Part shown: positions 8,469 through 16,758 of the stretch, piece after piece
How positions within the stretch are numbered: position 1 is the stretch's first letter
Layout: every line of letters starts with the position of its first letter
Assembly (NCBI RefSeq): GCF_035645195.1
Contig: NZ_DASQNA010000010.1
Span: forward strand, 124,001-188,000
DNA: 64,000 nt
Origin: Paenibacillus sp.
Lineage (GTDB): Bacteria; Bacillota; Bacilli; Paenibacillales; YIM-B00363
Direction: 5' to 3'
Position numbers and translations under genes: made by a program
The notes under the pieces: model-generated
Database searches by the model: none
What the model was told of the DNA's origin: nothing
The model's input: the letters and a program-made list of their open reading frames with translations, nothing else

Positions 8469-9539
8469 TTATTCCGTTCTTTTGAAAATCGCCGCGACCG
8501 AACCGCCGCCCGCAGGACCTTGATGCTCCGCCCCGCCGGAGACGTAAATCATCGGGTCTCCGCTTACGTAAGCGAGAACGCCGCCGACGACCGCGCGAGC
8601 GTGGCGCGTATGGTTGATGTCCGAATCGTTCAGCATCGTGTGACGGCGGCCGCGCACGACGCCGTCCGGGTCGGCCTCCGCCTTCGCCAGCACCTGCACG
8701 AGCTCGGCGCCGGGATGCGCGTCCAGCAGCCGACGCAAGGCGTCGCCGTCGATCGCATCCTTCATGACGCCGTGATCGATGAAGAACGGCCCTTCCGATT
8801 CCGCGGAATTGCCGAACACGATCACTTCGCAGCAGGAGAGCTCGCTGCCCGCCGACGTCGAGGCGACTTCGCTGTACTTCTCCCATGCATGGCACACGTC
8901 TTCGTCCGTCAACGCCGCGCCGTCGATCTCGCCGAGCGCCGCCGCCGCGCCGAGCGCGGACGCCCCGCGGGACAGCCCCATAGACTTATACGTATCTTCG
9001 GTCGCTACCTGCACGCCCCTCGCTTTCGCCTCGCGAACCGCGTCTGTCGTCAGCAGCGGGCATTTGATTTGCACGAAGTGCACGTCTGCGGCGCTCGCGA
9101 TGCCCGCCTCCGCGATCGCTTCGCGCACCGCGTCGGCCACCGCTTCGATCTGCGCCGTCCGGCCGATCTCTTCCGGCAGGAAATCCCGCGTATGCCGGAC
9201 GCCGATCGCCAGCGACTTCGCGCCGGTCGCCGGCGCCCCGGCCGCCGCCCCCGACTTGCGGCTGATGACGGTCAAGTGCGGGCTCAGGACGCCCTCCGTG
9301 CCTCCGGACATGACATACGAAATGCGGGAGGCGTCCTCGCCGATGCGCGACGCGAAGAAGTCGCTCAGTACACGAACGGCGTAGCCGCGAGTGAAGTCGT
9401 TGACGCAGCCGTTCCCCTCCGTCTTCCCGAGCACGGCGACGACGTCCCGCGGATCGATCGACCCGTCCTCGACGGCCGCCCGCAGCGCCGATACGTCGCC
9501 GGGCGAGCCGGTCGGAATGCGTACGACGGAGCACTTCAT
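8469..9539 (-). CDS. atzD: Cyanuric acid amidohydrolase / barbiturase family ring-opening enzyme
   Basis: Member of the small cyanuric acid hydrolase/barbiturase family, which opens s-triazine or pyrimidine rings hydrolytically. The threefold internal symmetry is visible in 356 residues: three Ser motifs S-x-G-x-E (S78 SGGTEG, S229 SAGSEL, S334 SGGAEH), each paired with a lysine (K39 LGKTEG, K159 QIKCPLL, K286 VLAKAEA). The C-terminal EHQGPAGGG is the usual metal-site region. Family members act on cyanuric acid (AtzD/TrzD) or barbituric acid. Co-operonic biuret hydrolase and allophanate hydrolase strongly favour cyanuric acid to carboxybiuret/biuret. The ATG overlaps the permease stop (ATGA). 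Substrate is the main uncertainty. Confidence 0.88.
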   Translation of the reverse strand: MKCSVVRIPTGSPGDVSALRAAVEDGSIDPRDVVAVLGKTEGNGCVNDFTRGYAVRVLSDFFASRIGEDASRISYVMSGGTEGVLSPHLTVISRKSGAAAGAPATGAKSLAIGVRHTRDFLPEEIGRTAQIEAVADAVREAIAEAGIASAADVHFVQIKCPLLTTDAVREAKARGVQVATEDTYKSMGLSRGASALGAAAALGEIDGAALTDEDVCHAWEKYSEVASTSAGSELSCCEVIVFGNSAESEGPFFIDHGVMKDAIDGDALRRLLDAHPGAELVQVLAKAEADPDGVVRGRRHTMLNDSDINHTRHARAVVGGVLAYVSGDPMIYVSGGAEHQGPAGGGSVAAIFKRTE

Positions 9540-10288
9540 ACTTCATCCACCCTTTGCCAGAAAATGACCTTCTTCTCGAGCCAAGCGATCGACCAGAACA
9601 GCAGCAGGCCGCAGGCCGCGGAGGCGATAATCGCCGAAAACATGATCGGCGTGTCCATATGATAGGAAGACACCAGCACGACGTAGCCGAGCCCTTTGTT
9701 CGCGCCGACGAATTCGCCCACGATCGCGCCGACGATGGCGAGCGAGCTCGAAATTTTCAAGGCGGACAAGACGTACGGCAAGCTCGTCGGCAGGCGGAGC
9801 TTCCAGAAGATGTCCCATTTCGACCCTTGGTACGTCGAAAACAGCTCCCACGCTTCATACTCGATCGCCTTCAGCCCCTTCACGCTGTTGACGAGAATCG
9901 GGAAAAAGCAGATCAGCATCGACGCGACGACCTTCGAGGAATAGCCGGTGCCCATCCAGACGACGAGCAGCGGCGCCAGCGCGACGAGCGGCGTCGTCTT
10001 CAGCGCGATCGCGAGCGGGAACGCCCCTTTCTCGATCGGCCGCGAATGGACGAAAATGACGGCGGTCAGAAGGCCGAGCACGTTCGCGATCAGAAAGCCG
10101 ACGAGCGCTTCCGCGAGCGTTACCAGCATGTGCGACCCGAGCGTCGCGTCGAACGTTCCGATAATCGCCGTCGGCGCCGGCAGCAGGTAGACGGGAACGT
10201 CGAACCACCGGACGGCCAGCTCCCACAACACCACGAACGCGGCCGCGAAACCGACGGGGTACAATGCATTTTGAAGTCGCTCCTTCAT
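9536..10288 (-). CDS. NitT/TauT-family ABC transporter permease
   Basis: Inner-membrane permease of 250 residues with about six helices and the EAA-type loop LFSTYQGSKWDIFWKLRLPTSLPYVLSALKISSSLAIVGAIVGEF, typical of SsuC/TauC/NrtB permeases. The ATG at 10286-10288 overlaps the upstream ATPase stop as ATGA. A much longer in-frame extension is only the antisense-like GC-rich read-through of the ATPase frame and was rejected. It works with the ATPase and lipoprotein encoded just upstream; by context the cargo is a triazine- or urea-derived nitrogen compound. Confidence 0.9.
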   Translation of the reverse strand: MKERLQNALYPVGFAAAFVVLWELAVRWFDVPVYLLPAPTAIIGTFDATLGSHMLVTLAEALVGFLIANVLGLLTAVIFVHSRPIEKGAFPLAIALKTTPLVALAPLLVVWMGTGYSSKVVASMLICFFPILVNSVKGLKAIEYEAWELFSTYQGSKWDIFWKLRLPTSLPYVLSALKISSSLAIVGAIVGEFVGANKGLGYVVLVSSYHMDTPIMFSAIIASAACGLLLFWSIAWLEKKVIFWQRVDEV

Positions 10289-11115
10289 TGATCCTTCACC
10301 CGCTTTCGCAGCTCTTTCACCGTTTGATAGAACGCGGGGTGCTCTTCCATGCCGACCTCGCGCGGACGCGGCAGCGGCACCGGAATGATCGCTTCCACGC
10401 CGGCCGGCCGCGGTGACATCATGACGACGCGGTCGGACATGATGACGGATTCTTGAATCGAGTGCGTCACCATGACGACGGAGCTGAGGCTCGTCGCCGG
10501 ATCTTCCCACAGCCGCAGCAGTTCGAAATTGAGCTTCTCCCGCGTCAGCTCGTCGAGCGCGCCGAACGGCTCGTCCATGAGCAGCACTTCCGGATCGGCC
10601 GCCAGCGCCCGCGCGATCGCGATCCGCTGCTGCATGCCGCCGCTTAACATGTGCGGGTAATGATTGCGGAAGTCCTGCAATCCGACGAGCTGCAGCGCGT
10701 TCTCCGCCTTCTCCCGGCGCTCCCGCTTCGGGATGCTTTTGCCCGCGCCCATCGTCAGCGTCAATTCGACGTTCTGGATCGCCGACAGCCAAGGCATAAG
10801 CACCGGCTTCTGAAACACGATGCCGATCGACGGCTTGTTCGCCGCGAACGCCACTTCGCCGCCCGCGTCGGGCTTCAGCAGCTCCAGCATGAGCCGGAGC
10901 AGCGTCGACTTCCCGCAGCCGCTCGGGCCGAGGATCGAGACGAATTCGTTCTTATAGATGTCGAGAGAGACGTTGTTCAGCACTTGGACGCTCCCGAACG
11001 AGAGAGAGCATTGCTTCAGCGAAATCGCGACGTCCCGGGTCTGCGGCGTTACGGCCGCAGGCGCCTCCGGTCGTCTCGTTTCGTTCTCCTGTAAATCGAC
11101 CGCCTTCGCCAACAT
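10285..11115 (-). CDS. NitT/TauT-family ABC transporter ATP-binding protein
   Basis: Nucleotide-binding subunit of 276 residues. The motifs are intact: Walker A GPSGCGKST, Q-loop VFQKPVLMPW, signature LSGGMQQR, Walker B VLLMDEPFGALD and switch histidine in VTHSIQES. An extra 30-residue N-terminal segment (MLAKAVDLQENETRRPEAPA) precedes the usual start of the fold, and the true start could be slightly downstream. It couples ATP hydrolysis to import through the overlapping permease gene. SsuB/TauB-type sequence points to small nitrogen or sulfur compounds; the operon context favours cyanuric acid, biuret or a relative. Confidence 0.92.
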   Translation of the reverse strand: MLAKAVDLQENETRRPEAPAAVTPQTRDVAISLKQCSLSFGSVQVLNNVSLDIYKNEFVSILGPSGCGKSTLLRLMLELLKPDAGGEVAFAANKPSIGIVFQKPVLMPWLSAIQNVELTLTMGAGKSIPKRERREKAENALQLVGLQDFRNHYPHMLSGGMQQRIAIARALAADPEVLLMDEPFGALDELTREKLNFELLRLWEDPATSLSSVVMVTHSIQESVIMSDRVVMMSPRPAGVEAIIPVPLPRPREVGMEEHPAFYQTVKELRKRVKDQ

Positions 11116-11127
11116 GCGCCTCTCCCC

Positions 11128-12192
11128 CTATTCCAAAAATTCGTTCGTGAACACTTCCTCCATCGTTTGCGCCTTCTTCAGGAAGCCAAGCCCCATCAAG
11201 CTTTCCTGCAGCGTCTCCCACGCCGCGGCGTCCATCTTGCCGAGCGGCAGATTTTCCGGCTGCAGCAGCGGCACGCTCGCCTTCATCATGTTCACTTCAT
11301 GCTCGAGCTTCAGGTTGTCCGCATACTCGAGGCCGAACTCCGCCGCCTCTTCCGGGTGCTCGAGCGCATACGCCCATCCTTTCATGGATGCCTGCGTAAA
11401 GTTCTTCACGAGCTCCGGGTCGCTCTCGATCAACGCTTGCGTCGTAAACAGCGTATCCGCGTAGAAGTTGATGCCGTAGTCGCTCGGCTTAATGACGTTC
11501 ACTTCGTGGCCCAGCTCCTGCACCGCCAGCACTTCGTTAATGACGTAGCCCGGCCATACTTTCACTTGGCCGCTGAGCAGCGGACTCAAATCGAACTTGA
11601 TCGGCATTTCTTCGATCGCCTTCGCGTCGACGCCGGCGCTCGACACCATCGCCCGGAACGTCAATTCTTCGTTGCCGCCGAGCTTCACGCCCGCCTTCTG
11701 GCCGACCAAATCTTCCACCTTTTCGATGCCGGACTCTTTCAAGCTGAACAGCACGAACGGCGTTTCGCGATAAATCGTAGAAATCGCCGTCACCGGCACG
11801 CCTTTCTCCCGAGCGAGCAAAATTTGGTCCGCGCCCGTCACCCCGAACTGTTCGCTGCCGGAGGCGACCATCTGCACGGACGGGAAGTCCGAGCCGCCCG
11901 GGCGAATTTCGACGTCCAGTCCCGCTTCCTCGTAAAAGCCCTGCTTCACTGCCGCATAAAAGCCGGCGAACTGAGCTTGGTGAACCCACTTTAATCGAAG
12001 GACGACTTTCTTCAGCTCCTTGGCCTCTTCGGCCGGCGCCTCGACGCTCGGTTCCGCCGCCGCGCTCGAGCCGTTCGAGGCGTTCTCGCCGCTGGAGGCC
12101 TTCTCGCCGTTCGCGCCGCAAGCGGACAAAATGAGAAGCATGAGCGTCATAGCAATCAAAGCAAACTTGGTAGTCATCGTTGTTTTTCGCAT
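11128..12192 (-). CDS. NMT1/THI5-like ABC substrate-binding lipoprotein
   Basis: Extracellular lipid-anchored binding protein of 354 residues. The signal peptide (MRKTTMTTKFALIAMTLMLL) ends in a lipobox ILSAC, followed by a Ser/Ala/Glu-rich linker and then the NMT1 fold: LRLKWVHQAQFAGFYAAVKQ, GLDVEIRPGGSDFPSVQMV, VFTNEFLE. The ATG at 12192 has GGAG eight bases upstream, while the GTG three codons earlier overlaps that site. Homologues bind pyrimidine or aromatic ring precursors (ThiY, RibY types), consistent with a planar nitrogen heterocycle such as cyanuric acid or with linear biuret. The ligand is inferred from the operon. Confidence 0.88.
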   Translation of the reverse strand: MRKTTMTTKFALIAMTLMLLILSACGANGEKASSGENASNGSSAAAEPSVEAPAEEAKELKKVVLRLKWVHQAQFAGFYAAVKQGFYEEAGLDVEIRPGGSDFPSVQMVASGSEQFGVTGADQILLAREKGVPVTAISTIYRETPFVLFSLKESGIEKVEDLVGQKAGVKLGGNEELTFRAMVSSAGVDAKAIEEMPIKFDLSPLLSGQVKVWPGYVINEVLAVQELGHEVNVIKPSDYGINFYADTLFTTQALIESDPELVKNFTQASMKGWAYALEHPEEAAEFGLEYADNLKLEHEVNMMKASVPLLQPENLPLGKMDAAAWETLQESLMGLGFLKKAQTMEEVFTNEFLE

Positions 12193-12219
12193 GGGGACCA
12201 CTCCGATTTCCGTATATTT

Positions 12220-12906
12220 TTAAAATTGCTCCAATGCCTTCAGTACGTTCGCCGAGCTGCCGACGCTTCCGAACACGCCGCCTTGCATCGTGACCATCTT
12301 GAGCGCCGCGAGGTGGTTGCCCTCGTCCGTCGCCCCCGTGCAATCCTCTAAGATCAAACACTCGTAACCGCGGTCATTCGCCTCGCGCATCGTCGTGTGG
12401 ACGCAAACGTCAGTCGTGATGCCCGTCAAGATCAAATGCGTAATGCCCCGGTTTTTTAAAATGAGGTCGAGATCGGTCGCATAGAAGCTGCCTTTCCCCG
12501 GTTTATCGATGATCGGCTCTCCCTCGATCGGAGCCAGCTCCTCGATGATGTTCCAACCCGGCTCCCCTCGAACGAGGATGCGTCCGGCCGGCCCGGGCGA
12601 ACCGATCTCCGCCCCCGCCTGCTTGCTGCGCCACCGCTTGTTCGCCGGCAGGTCCGACAAGTCCGGCTTATGCCCTTCCCGCGTGTGGATGACCGTAAAC
12701 CCTTCGATCTGCCGCACTCGCGCCAGCAGCTTCTTGATCGGTTCGATCGCCCTCGCCGTCAGCGACAGGTCGTACCCCATCTGTTCGACGTAGCCGCCTT
12801 TGCCGCAAAAATCGATCTGCATATCGATAATGATCAACGCCGTCTTCATGGGATCTAATCTTCCATCATAAGGCCACGCATAAGGCGTCGCTTCTACCAC
12901 TGCCAT
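12220..12906 (-). CDS. biuH: Biuret hydrolase (isochorismatase-like cysteine hydrolase)
   Basis: Hydrolyses biuret to allophanate and ammonia in the cytoplasm. The 228-residue protein carries the cysteine hydrolase triad D28 (IIDMQ), K135 (IDKPGKGSF) and C168 (TTDVCVHTTMREAND). Sequence segments GKGGYVEQMGYDLSL, GHKPDLSDLPANKRWRS and IIDKPGKGSFYATDLDL are essentially those I recall for Rhizobium BiuH, with the same 33-residue K-to-C spacing. This makes biuret hydrolase more specific than a generic isochorismatase. It is the first gene of the operon, behind the GlnR/TnrA box, with AGGAAGGGG before its ATG. Its product feeds AtzF at the far end of the operon. Confidence 0.92.
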   Translation of the reverse strand: MAVVEATPYAWPYDGRLDPMKTALIIIDMQIDFCGKGGYVEQMGYDLSLTARAIEPIKKLLARVRQIEGFTVIHTREGHKPDLSDLPANKRWRSKQAGAEIGSPGPAGRILVRGEPGWNIIEELAPIEGEPIIDKPGKGSFYATDLDLILKNRGITHLILTGITTDVCVHTTMREANDRGYECLILEDCTGATDEGNHLAALKMVTMQGGVFGSVGSSANVLKALEQF

Positions 12907-13007
12907 CGAAATTCGTCCCCTTCCTGTCGGAACGCGCCGGAAATGGCCATTTTCCCTTGCGTGCCCCCCGCTATGTTGTCATCTTTTGGGCTATTCCTTA
13001 AGGTATG

Positions 13008-13024
13008 TGTCACATTATATTACA
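13008..13024. promoter_or_regulatory. GlnR/TnrA box upstream of biuH
   Basis: TGTCACATTATATTACA is a perfect match to the Bacillus GlnR/TnrA consensus TGTNANAWWWTNTNACA in both orientations. It is 102 bases upstream of the biuH start, in the 620-base gap before the divergent NSS transporter gene. It overlaps a TATAAT-like element on the minus strand. This implies induction on nitrogen limitation (or relief of repression); regulator identity is inferred. The rest of the gap (12907-13526) is AT-rich non-coding sequence with one promoter-like element. Confidence 0.75.
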
Positions 13025-13318
13025 AAGACAACGCCATGTCTTTATGTTTTTCACAAAGATTCAGCCGTTTCAATTGTAATTATCAACAAACAAATCCCTT
13101 CATGTTATAAATAGTGACAATGCAAGTGTTTTTACACGCGTTCCAACCGTATTGAGTCGGAATGATGGAATAAGTAATGTAAGGTTTATTTCGATTGCTA
13201 TCCTGTTTGTAGTAAACCCGACCTTAACTGGGAAACCTATACATCGCGTCTTTCGGCATTCGATGCGATCCGCTGTCAAGAAGCCTTGAACAGGCGCCCT
13301 TTTACCAAAAAAACAGGT

Positions 13319-13347
13319 TTGACGGGATTCCGAATCCTTTGTAAAAT
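13319..13347 (+). promoter_or_regulatory. SigA-type promoter for the NSS transporter
   Basis: TTGACG and TAAAAT are separated by 17 bases, about 180 bases upstream of the transporter ATG. The match is good and placed in AT-rich sequence; no transcript data are available. Confidence 0.5.
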
Positions 13348-13526
13348 TTTTAAATAGTTCGTCAGTATTCGACATTTCCTTCACCGTAACGATGCTGCTG
13401 ATTGATTCGGCATGATGCGGCACGGCGGACCGGTTGCGCCGATTCGCGTCCCCCGACGTTCGGCGGCGAAAACGGGGCTGCATCGTACGGTGATTGTAAA
13501 GCGTCTTCAACAGGAGGAAACATAGC

Positions 13527-15071
13527 ATGGTTCAACGTGAACAGTGGGGCAGCAGAGTCGGATTTATCTTGGCCGCCGCCGGCTCTGCGATCGGTCTGGG
13601 GAATATTTGGAGATTCCCGTACGTCGTATACGAGAACGGCGGGGGAGCCTTCCTAATTCCTTACTTCTTCGCCTTATTGACGGCGGGGATTCCGATTTTA
13701 TTGCTGGAGTTCGGCATCGGTCGGACAGGGAAAGGCTCCGCCCCGTTATCTTTAAGCAAGCTGTCGCGCAAATTCGAATGGCTCGGCTGGTGGCAGGTCA
13801 TGATCTGCTTCGTCATTACGACGTATTATGCAGCTATCCTTTCGTGGTCGATCAACTATTTCTTCTATTCCTTCAACCTCAGTTGGGGAGAGGATACGGA
13901 AGCCTTTCTGTTCGGCGATTTCTTAGGCGTTCCCGACGACGTCGTCACCGCGGCGGGCTGGAAACTCGGCGGACTGCAGTGGCACATCCTGCTGCCGCTC
14001 GCCGCGGTTTGGGCCGGGGTGTATTACGTGCTCGTTCGCGGCGTGAAGCAGGGCATCGAAAAGATGAGCAAAGTGTTCATGCCGATCCTGTTCGTCGTCA
14101 TGCTCCTCATCGTCATCCGCGCCGTGACGCTGCCGGGAGCGGCCGTCGGTTTGGATCATCTGTTCGCGCCGAATTTCGGCAAAATCCTGCCGAGCTTCCT
14201 CGGCGGCACGAATCCGGCCTGGTACAGCGTCTGGCTGGCCGCTTACGGACAAATTTTCTTCAGCTTGTCGATCGCCTTCGCGATCATGATCACGTACAGC
14301 AGCTACCTGGATAAGAAGCAAGAAGTGAACAACAGCGGGTTCATCATGGCGTTCAGCAACAGCGGCTTCGAATTTCTGTCCGCCATCGGCGTCTTCGCGG
14401 CGATCGGCTTCATGGCGGTATCGACGAACAGCGACGTGAAGGATGTCGCGGCAGCCGGCGTCGGTCTCGCGTTCGTCGTGTTCCCGAAAATTATTAACGC
14501 CTTCCCGGCGCTGAACGGCGCCTTCGGCGCGCTCTTCTTCCTGTCGCTCATCATCGCCGGCTTCACGTCGCTGATTTCGATCGTCGAAGTGCTGATCGCC
14601 GCGTTGATGGACAAATTCCGTTTGAGCCGCAAAGCGGCCGTCAACTGGGTCGTCGGCGTCATCGCGGCGCTCAGCCTCGCGTATACGACAGGCGCCGGCA
14701 TCGTGCTGCTCGATATCGTCGATCACTTCATTAACAATTTCGGCATCGTCATCGCCGGCTTGCTGGAAGTGATCCTGATCGGCTGGTTCGCGAACGCGAC
14801 CCGCATTCGGGAGGAAAACAATCTCGTGTCCGATTACCGCGTGGGCGCGTGGTGGAACGTCATGATTATGGGCGTGACCCCGCTCGTCTTGACGTTCATG
14901 ACGTATATGAACTTCCGATTGGAGTTTTCCGAGGCATACGGAGGATATCCGTTCCATGCGCTCATTACGTTCGGTTGGGTAATGGTCGGCATCACCTTGG
15001 CGATCGCGTTTACCCTGGCGTACGCCTTCCGTTGGAAGCAGGATTCGGATCGGGAGGTGCGCGGAGCATGA
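13527..15071 (+). CDS. NSS-family sodium-dependent amino acid transporter
   Basis: Twelve-helix (LeuT-fold) sodium symporter of 514 residues in the cytoplasmic membrane. The N-terminal signature WGSRVGFILAAAGSAIGLGNIWRFPYVVYENGGGAFLIPY is diagnostic: helix 1 with its unwound sodium/substrate site. Further family features are SLSIAFAIMITYSSY (helix 6 region) and NSGFEFLSAIGVFAAIGF. An AGGAGGAAAC ribosome site precedes the ATG. The coupled 34-aa downstream gene resembles MetS, the small subunit of methionine/alanine NSS importers in Corynebacterium, which makes methionine/alanine-type substrates the best guess. Confidence 0.92.
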   Translation: MVQREQWGSRVGFILAAAGSAIGLGNIWRFPYVVYENGGGAFLIPYFFALLTAGIPILLLEFGIGRTGKGSAPLSLSKLSRKFEWLGWWQVMICFVITTYYAAILSWSINYFFYSFNLSWGEDTEAFLFGDFLGVPDDVVTAAGWKLGGLQWHILLPLAAVWAGVYYVLVRGVKQGIEKMSKVFMPILFVVMLLIVIRAVTLPGAAVGLDHLFAPNFGKILPSFLGGTNPAWYSVWLAAYGQIFFSLSIAFAIMITYSSYLDKKQEVNNSGFIMAFSNSGFEFLSAIGVFAAIGFMAVSTNSDVKDVAAAGVGLAFVVFPKIINAFPALNGAFGALFFLSLIIAGFTSLISIVEVLIAALMDKFRLSRKAAVNWVVGVIAALSLAYTTGAGIVLLDIVDHFINNFGIVIAGLLEVILIGWFANATRIREENNLVSDYRVGAWWNVMIMGVTPLVLTFMTYMNFRLEFSEAYGGYPFHALITFGWVMVGITLAIAFTLAYAFRWKQDSDREVRGA

Positions 15072-15172
15072 GCGTAGGAGCTATCGGCATGTTTCTGTTC
15101 GGGGCCGTCCTGCTGTGGGGCGGACTCGCGCTGACGATCGCGATCGCGATCAAGAAGGGGAAGAAGTCGTAA
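15068..15172 (+). CDS. metS: MetS-like small subunit of the NSS transporter (34 aa)
   Basis: Thirty-four-residue single-helix protein, MSVGAIGMFLFGAVLLWGGL then ALTIAIAIKKGKKS. It has one transmembrane segment and a basic cytoplasmic tail. Its ATG overlaps the transporter TGA (ATGA), so it is translationally coupled. This is the size, topology and position of MetS, required for the MetP methionine/alanine importer in Corynebacterium. A terminator follows 16 bases after the stop. It is easily missed because of its length. Confidence 0.82.
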   Translation: MSVGAIGMFLFGAVLLWGGLALTIAIAIKKGKKS

Positions 15173-15188
15173 TCGCCTATTAAGATAA

Positions 15189-15224
15189 GGACGCGTTCCG
15201 GAACTTCCGGCGCGTCCTTTTTTT
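15189..15224 (+). terminator. Rho-independent terminator of the NSS transporter operon
   Basis: The stem GGACGCG/CGCGTCC is followed by TTTTTTT, directly after the small-subunit gene. Confidence 0.85.
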
Positions 15225-15250
15225 CGCGTTTCCCGTCGTCCTTTAGACGG

Positions 15251-16615
15251 TTATTTAAACCGCACCATCGTCCTTTCGCGCTGCAGCTCCGCGATCCCTT
15301 CGGCGATTTTCCTGACGCCGACGGCGATCGCCTCGTCCTCCACCTGCGACACGCTCAAGCGCACGACGTTGCTTTTGGCAAACCCCGGCAAGTACATCTT
15401 TTGAGCGTTGTCCAAGAAAACCTGTTCTCTTTCCATGCGCGCGATCAACTGCTCTGCTTTGAGCGGTCGGGGCAGCTCGATCGTAGAGTAGAACCCGGAT
15501 TCGGCGCCCGAATACACGGTGTCGGGGGACAGGAAGGTTTGGAACGCCTCCTGCAGAAGCATCCCTTTCCTGCGATACATGTCTCTCATCCTTCGCACAT
15601 GGGCGCGGTACATACCGCTCTTCAGATAGATTTCCAAAGCTCCTTGCATAAGCACCGGCGTGTGCAAATCCGAGGCGAATTTGGCCCGAAGGAACGAAGC
15701 TTTCATCGACTCGGGAATGACGGCCGCGCCCAATCTCAGCCCCGGCAGCATGACTTTGGAGAAGCTTTTCGTGTAAATGACTCTTCCCGACGGATCATAC
15801 GCAAACATCGGGTCTTGTTTCGAGTCGGCGTCCAAGTCTCCCATGTAGTCGTCCTCGATGACGTACACGTCGTATTTTTGAGCGAGGTCTACGATCTTCC
15901 TCCTTTCGGCATTCGTATAGCTGTACCCCGTTGGGTTGTGAAACCTGGTTACGGTGTAGAAAAACTTAATGTCATGGTGCTTGAAAATGAACTCCAGCCG
16001 TTCCAAATCGATGCCGTTCTTCGTCATTTCGATCCCGTAAGCGACAGCTCCTTGGACATCGAGGGAGTCGATGAACGCGACATGGGTCGGCTGCTCGACG
16101 CAAATATTCCGCTTCCCGTTCGGGAACGGCAGGGAGATCAGCAGATGCAGCGCCTGCTGCGATCCGGATACAACGACGATTCTATCCGGATCGGCGAATA
16201 CTTGAAGATCCTGCAGATGGCGGGCCAGCTCCGCTCGCAGCGAACGCAGCCCTTGAATTTCGGAATACGTGAACATTTCCTCTTTGTACAAATCGATCGC
16301 TTGGTTCATGCAATGCTGAAAATCTCTGTACGGCATCGCCTGCTTATCCGGTCCGGCCGAGTAGAAGTCGATTTTCCGAAGGTCCGGAGCCGGCTTCGCT
16401 CGGGACAAGCGGCTGTCCACGACGTAATACCCGCTCTTCGGCACGGAATAAACGGCATGGATGTTTTCCAGTTCGTCATACGCCTTAACGACCGTACTTT
16501 TGCTGCACCCGAACTGCTGCGACAACGCCCGAACCGTCGGAAGCTTATCGCCCGGCTTGTAGGTCCCTTCTTCGATGCGTCGTCGGATCGATTCCATGAT
16601 GACCTCGTACAGCAT
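15251..16615 (-). CDS. MocR-type GntR/aminotransferase regulator
   Basis: Chimeric regulator of 454 residues. About 1-70 form a GntR winged helix (YKPGDKLPTVRALSQQFGCSKSTVVKAYDELE). The rest is a fold-type I PLP aminotransferase domain with HNPTGYSYT, the Asp-containing YVIEDDYMGDL, and the PLP lysine in TKSFSKVMLPGLRLG. MocR proteins bind PLP and often an amino acid, and commonly control neighbouring vitamin B6 or amino-acid genes. It is read divergently from the beta-lactamase-family gene and convergently with the NSS transporter operon, so either could be its target. GGAGG lies eight bases before the ATG, and palindromes sit just upstream. Confidence 0.9.
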   Translation of the reverse strand: MLYEVIMESIRRRIEEGTYKPGDKLPTVRALSQQFGCSKSTVVKAYDELENIHAVYSVPKSGYYVVDSRLSRAKPAPDLRKIDFYSAGPDKQAMPYRDFQHCMNQAIDLYKEEMFTYSEIQGLRSLRAELARHLQDLQVFADPDRIVVVSGSQQALHLLISLPFPNGKRNICVEQPTHVAFIDSLDVQGAVAYGIEMTKNGIDLERLEFIFKHHDIKFFYTVTRFHNPTGYSYTNAERRKIVDLAQKYDVYVIEDDYMGDLDADSKQDPMFAYDPSGRVIYTKSFSKVMLPGLRLGAAVIPESMKASFLRAKFASDLHTPVLMQGALEIYLKSGMYRAHVRRMRDMYRRKGMLLQEAFQTFLSPDTVYSGAESGFYSTIELPRPLKAEQLIARMEREQVFLDNAQKMYLPGFAKSNVVRLSVSQVEDEAIAVGVRKIAEGIAELQRERTMVRFK

Positions 16616-16632
16616 GCGCGCAGCCTCCTTCC

Positions 16633-16648
16633 TTTGTACTGGTACAAA
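16633..16648. promoter_or_regulatory. Palindrome upstream of the mocR-type gene
   Basis: TTTGTAC-TG-GTACAAA has perfect seven-base arms 18 bases upstream of the MocR start codon. GntR/MocR operators commonly look like this and autoregulation is plausible, but this is inference. Confidence 0.4.
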
Positions 16649-16700
16649 CCCGGAATATTATGATTTCGGAATGAACCGGGGATACGTATACTCTACCTTA

Positions 16701-16714
16701 CAAAGTGCACTTTG
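16701..16714. promoter_or_regulatory. Perfect 14-base palindrome in the divergent promoter region
   Basis: CAAAGTGCACTTTG is a perfect palindrome midway between the divergent MocR-type gene (start 16615) and the beta-lactamase-family gene (start 16759). It is a candidate operator for either; no known consensus was matched. Confidence 0.35.
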
Positions 16715-16758
16715 AATATCGATAGGCGTGCGGGCCGGCACCGTTCGCGTGGGAGGAC

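Noticed and set aside
8469-9539. Reading the ring-opening enzyme as barbiturase in a pyrimidine pathway
   Set aside because: The family allows it, but biuret and allophanate hydrolases in the same operon favour cyanuric acid; kept only as an alternative.
13100-13528. 142-codon minus-strand open frame upstream of the NSS transporter
   Set aside because: No recognisable domain, no ribosome site, overlaps the transporter promoter and ribosome site region; judged non-coding.
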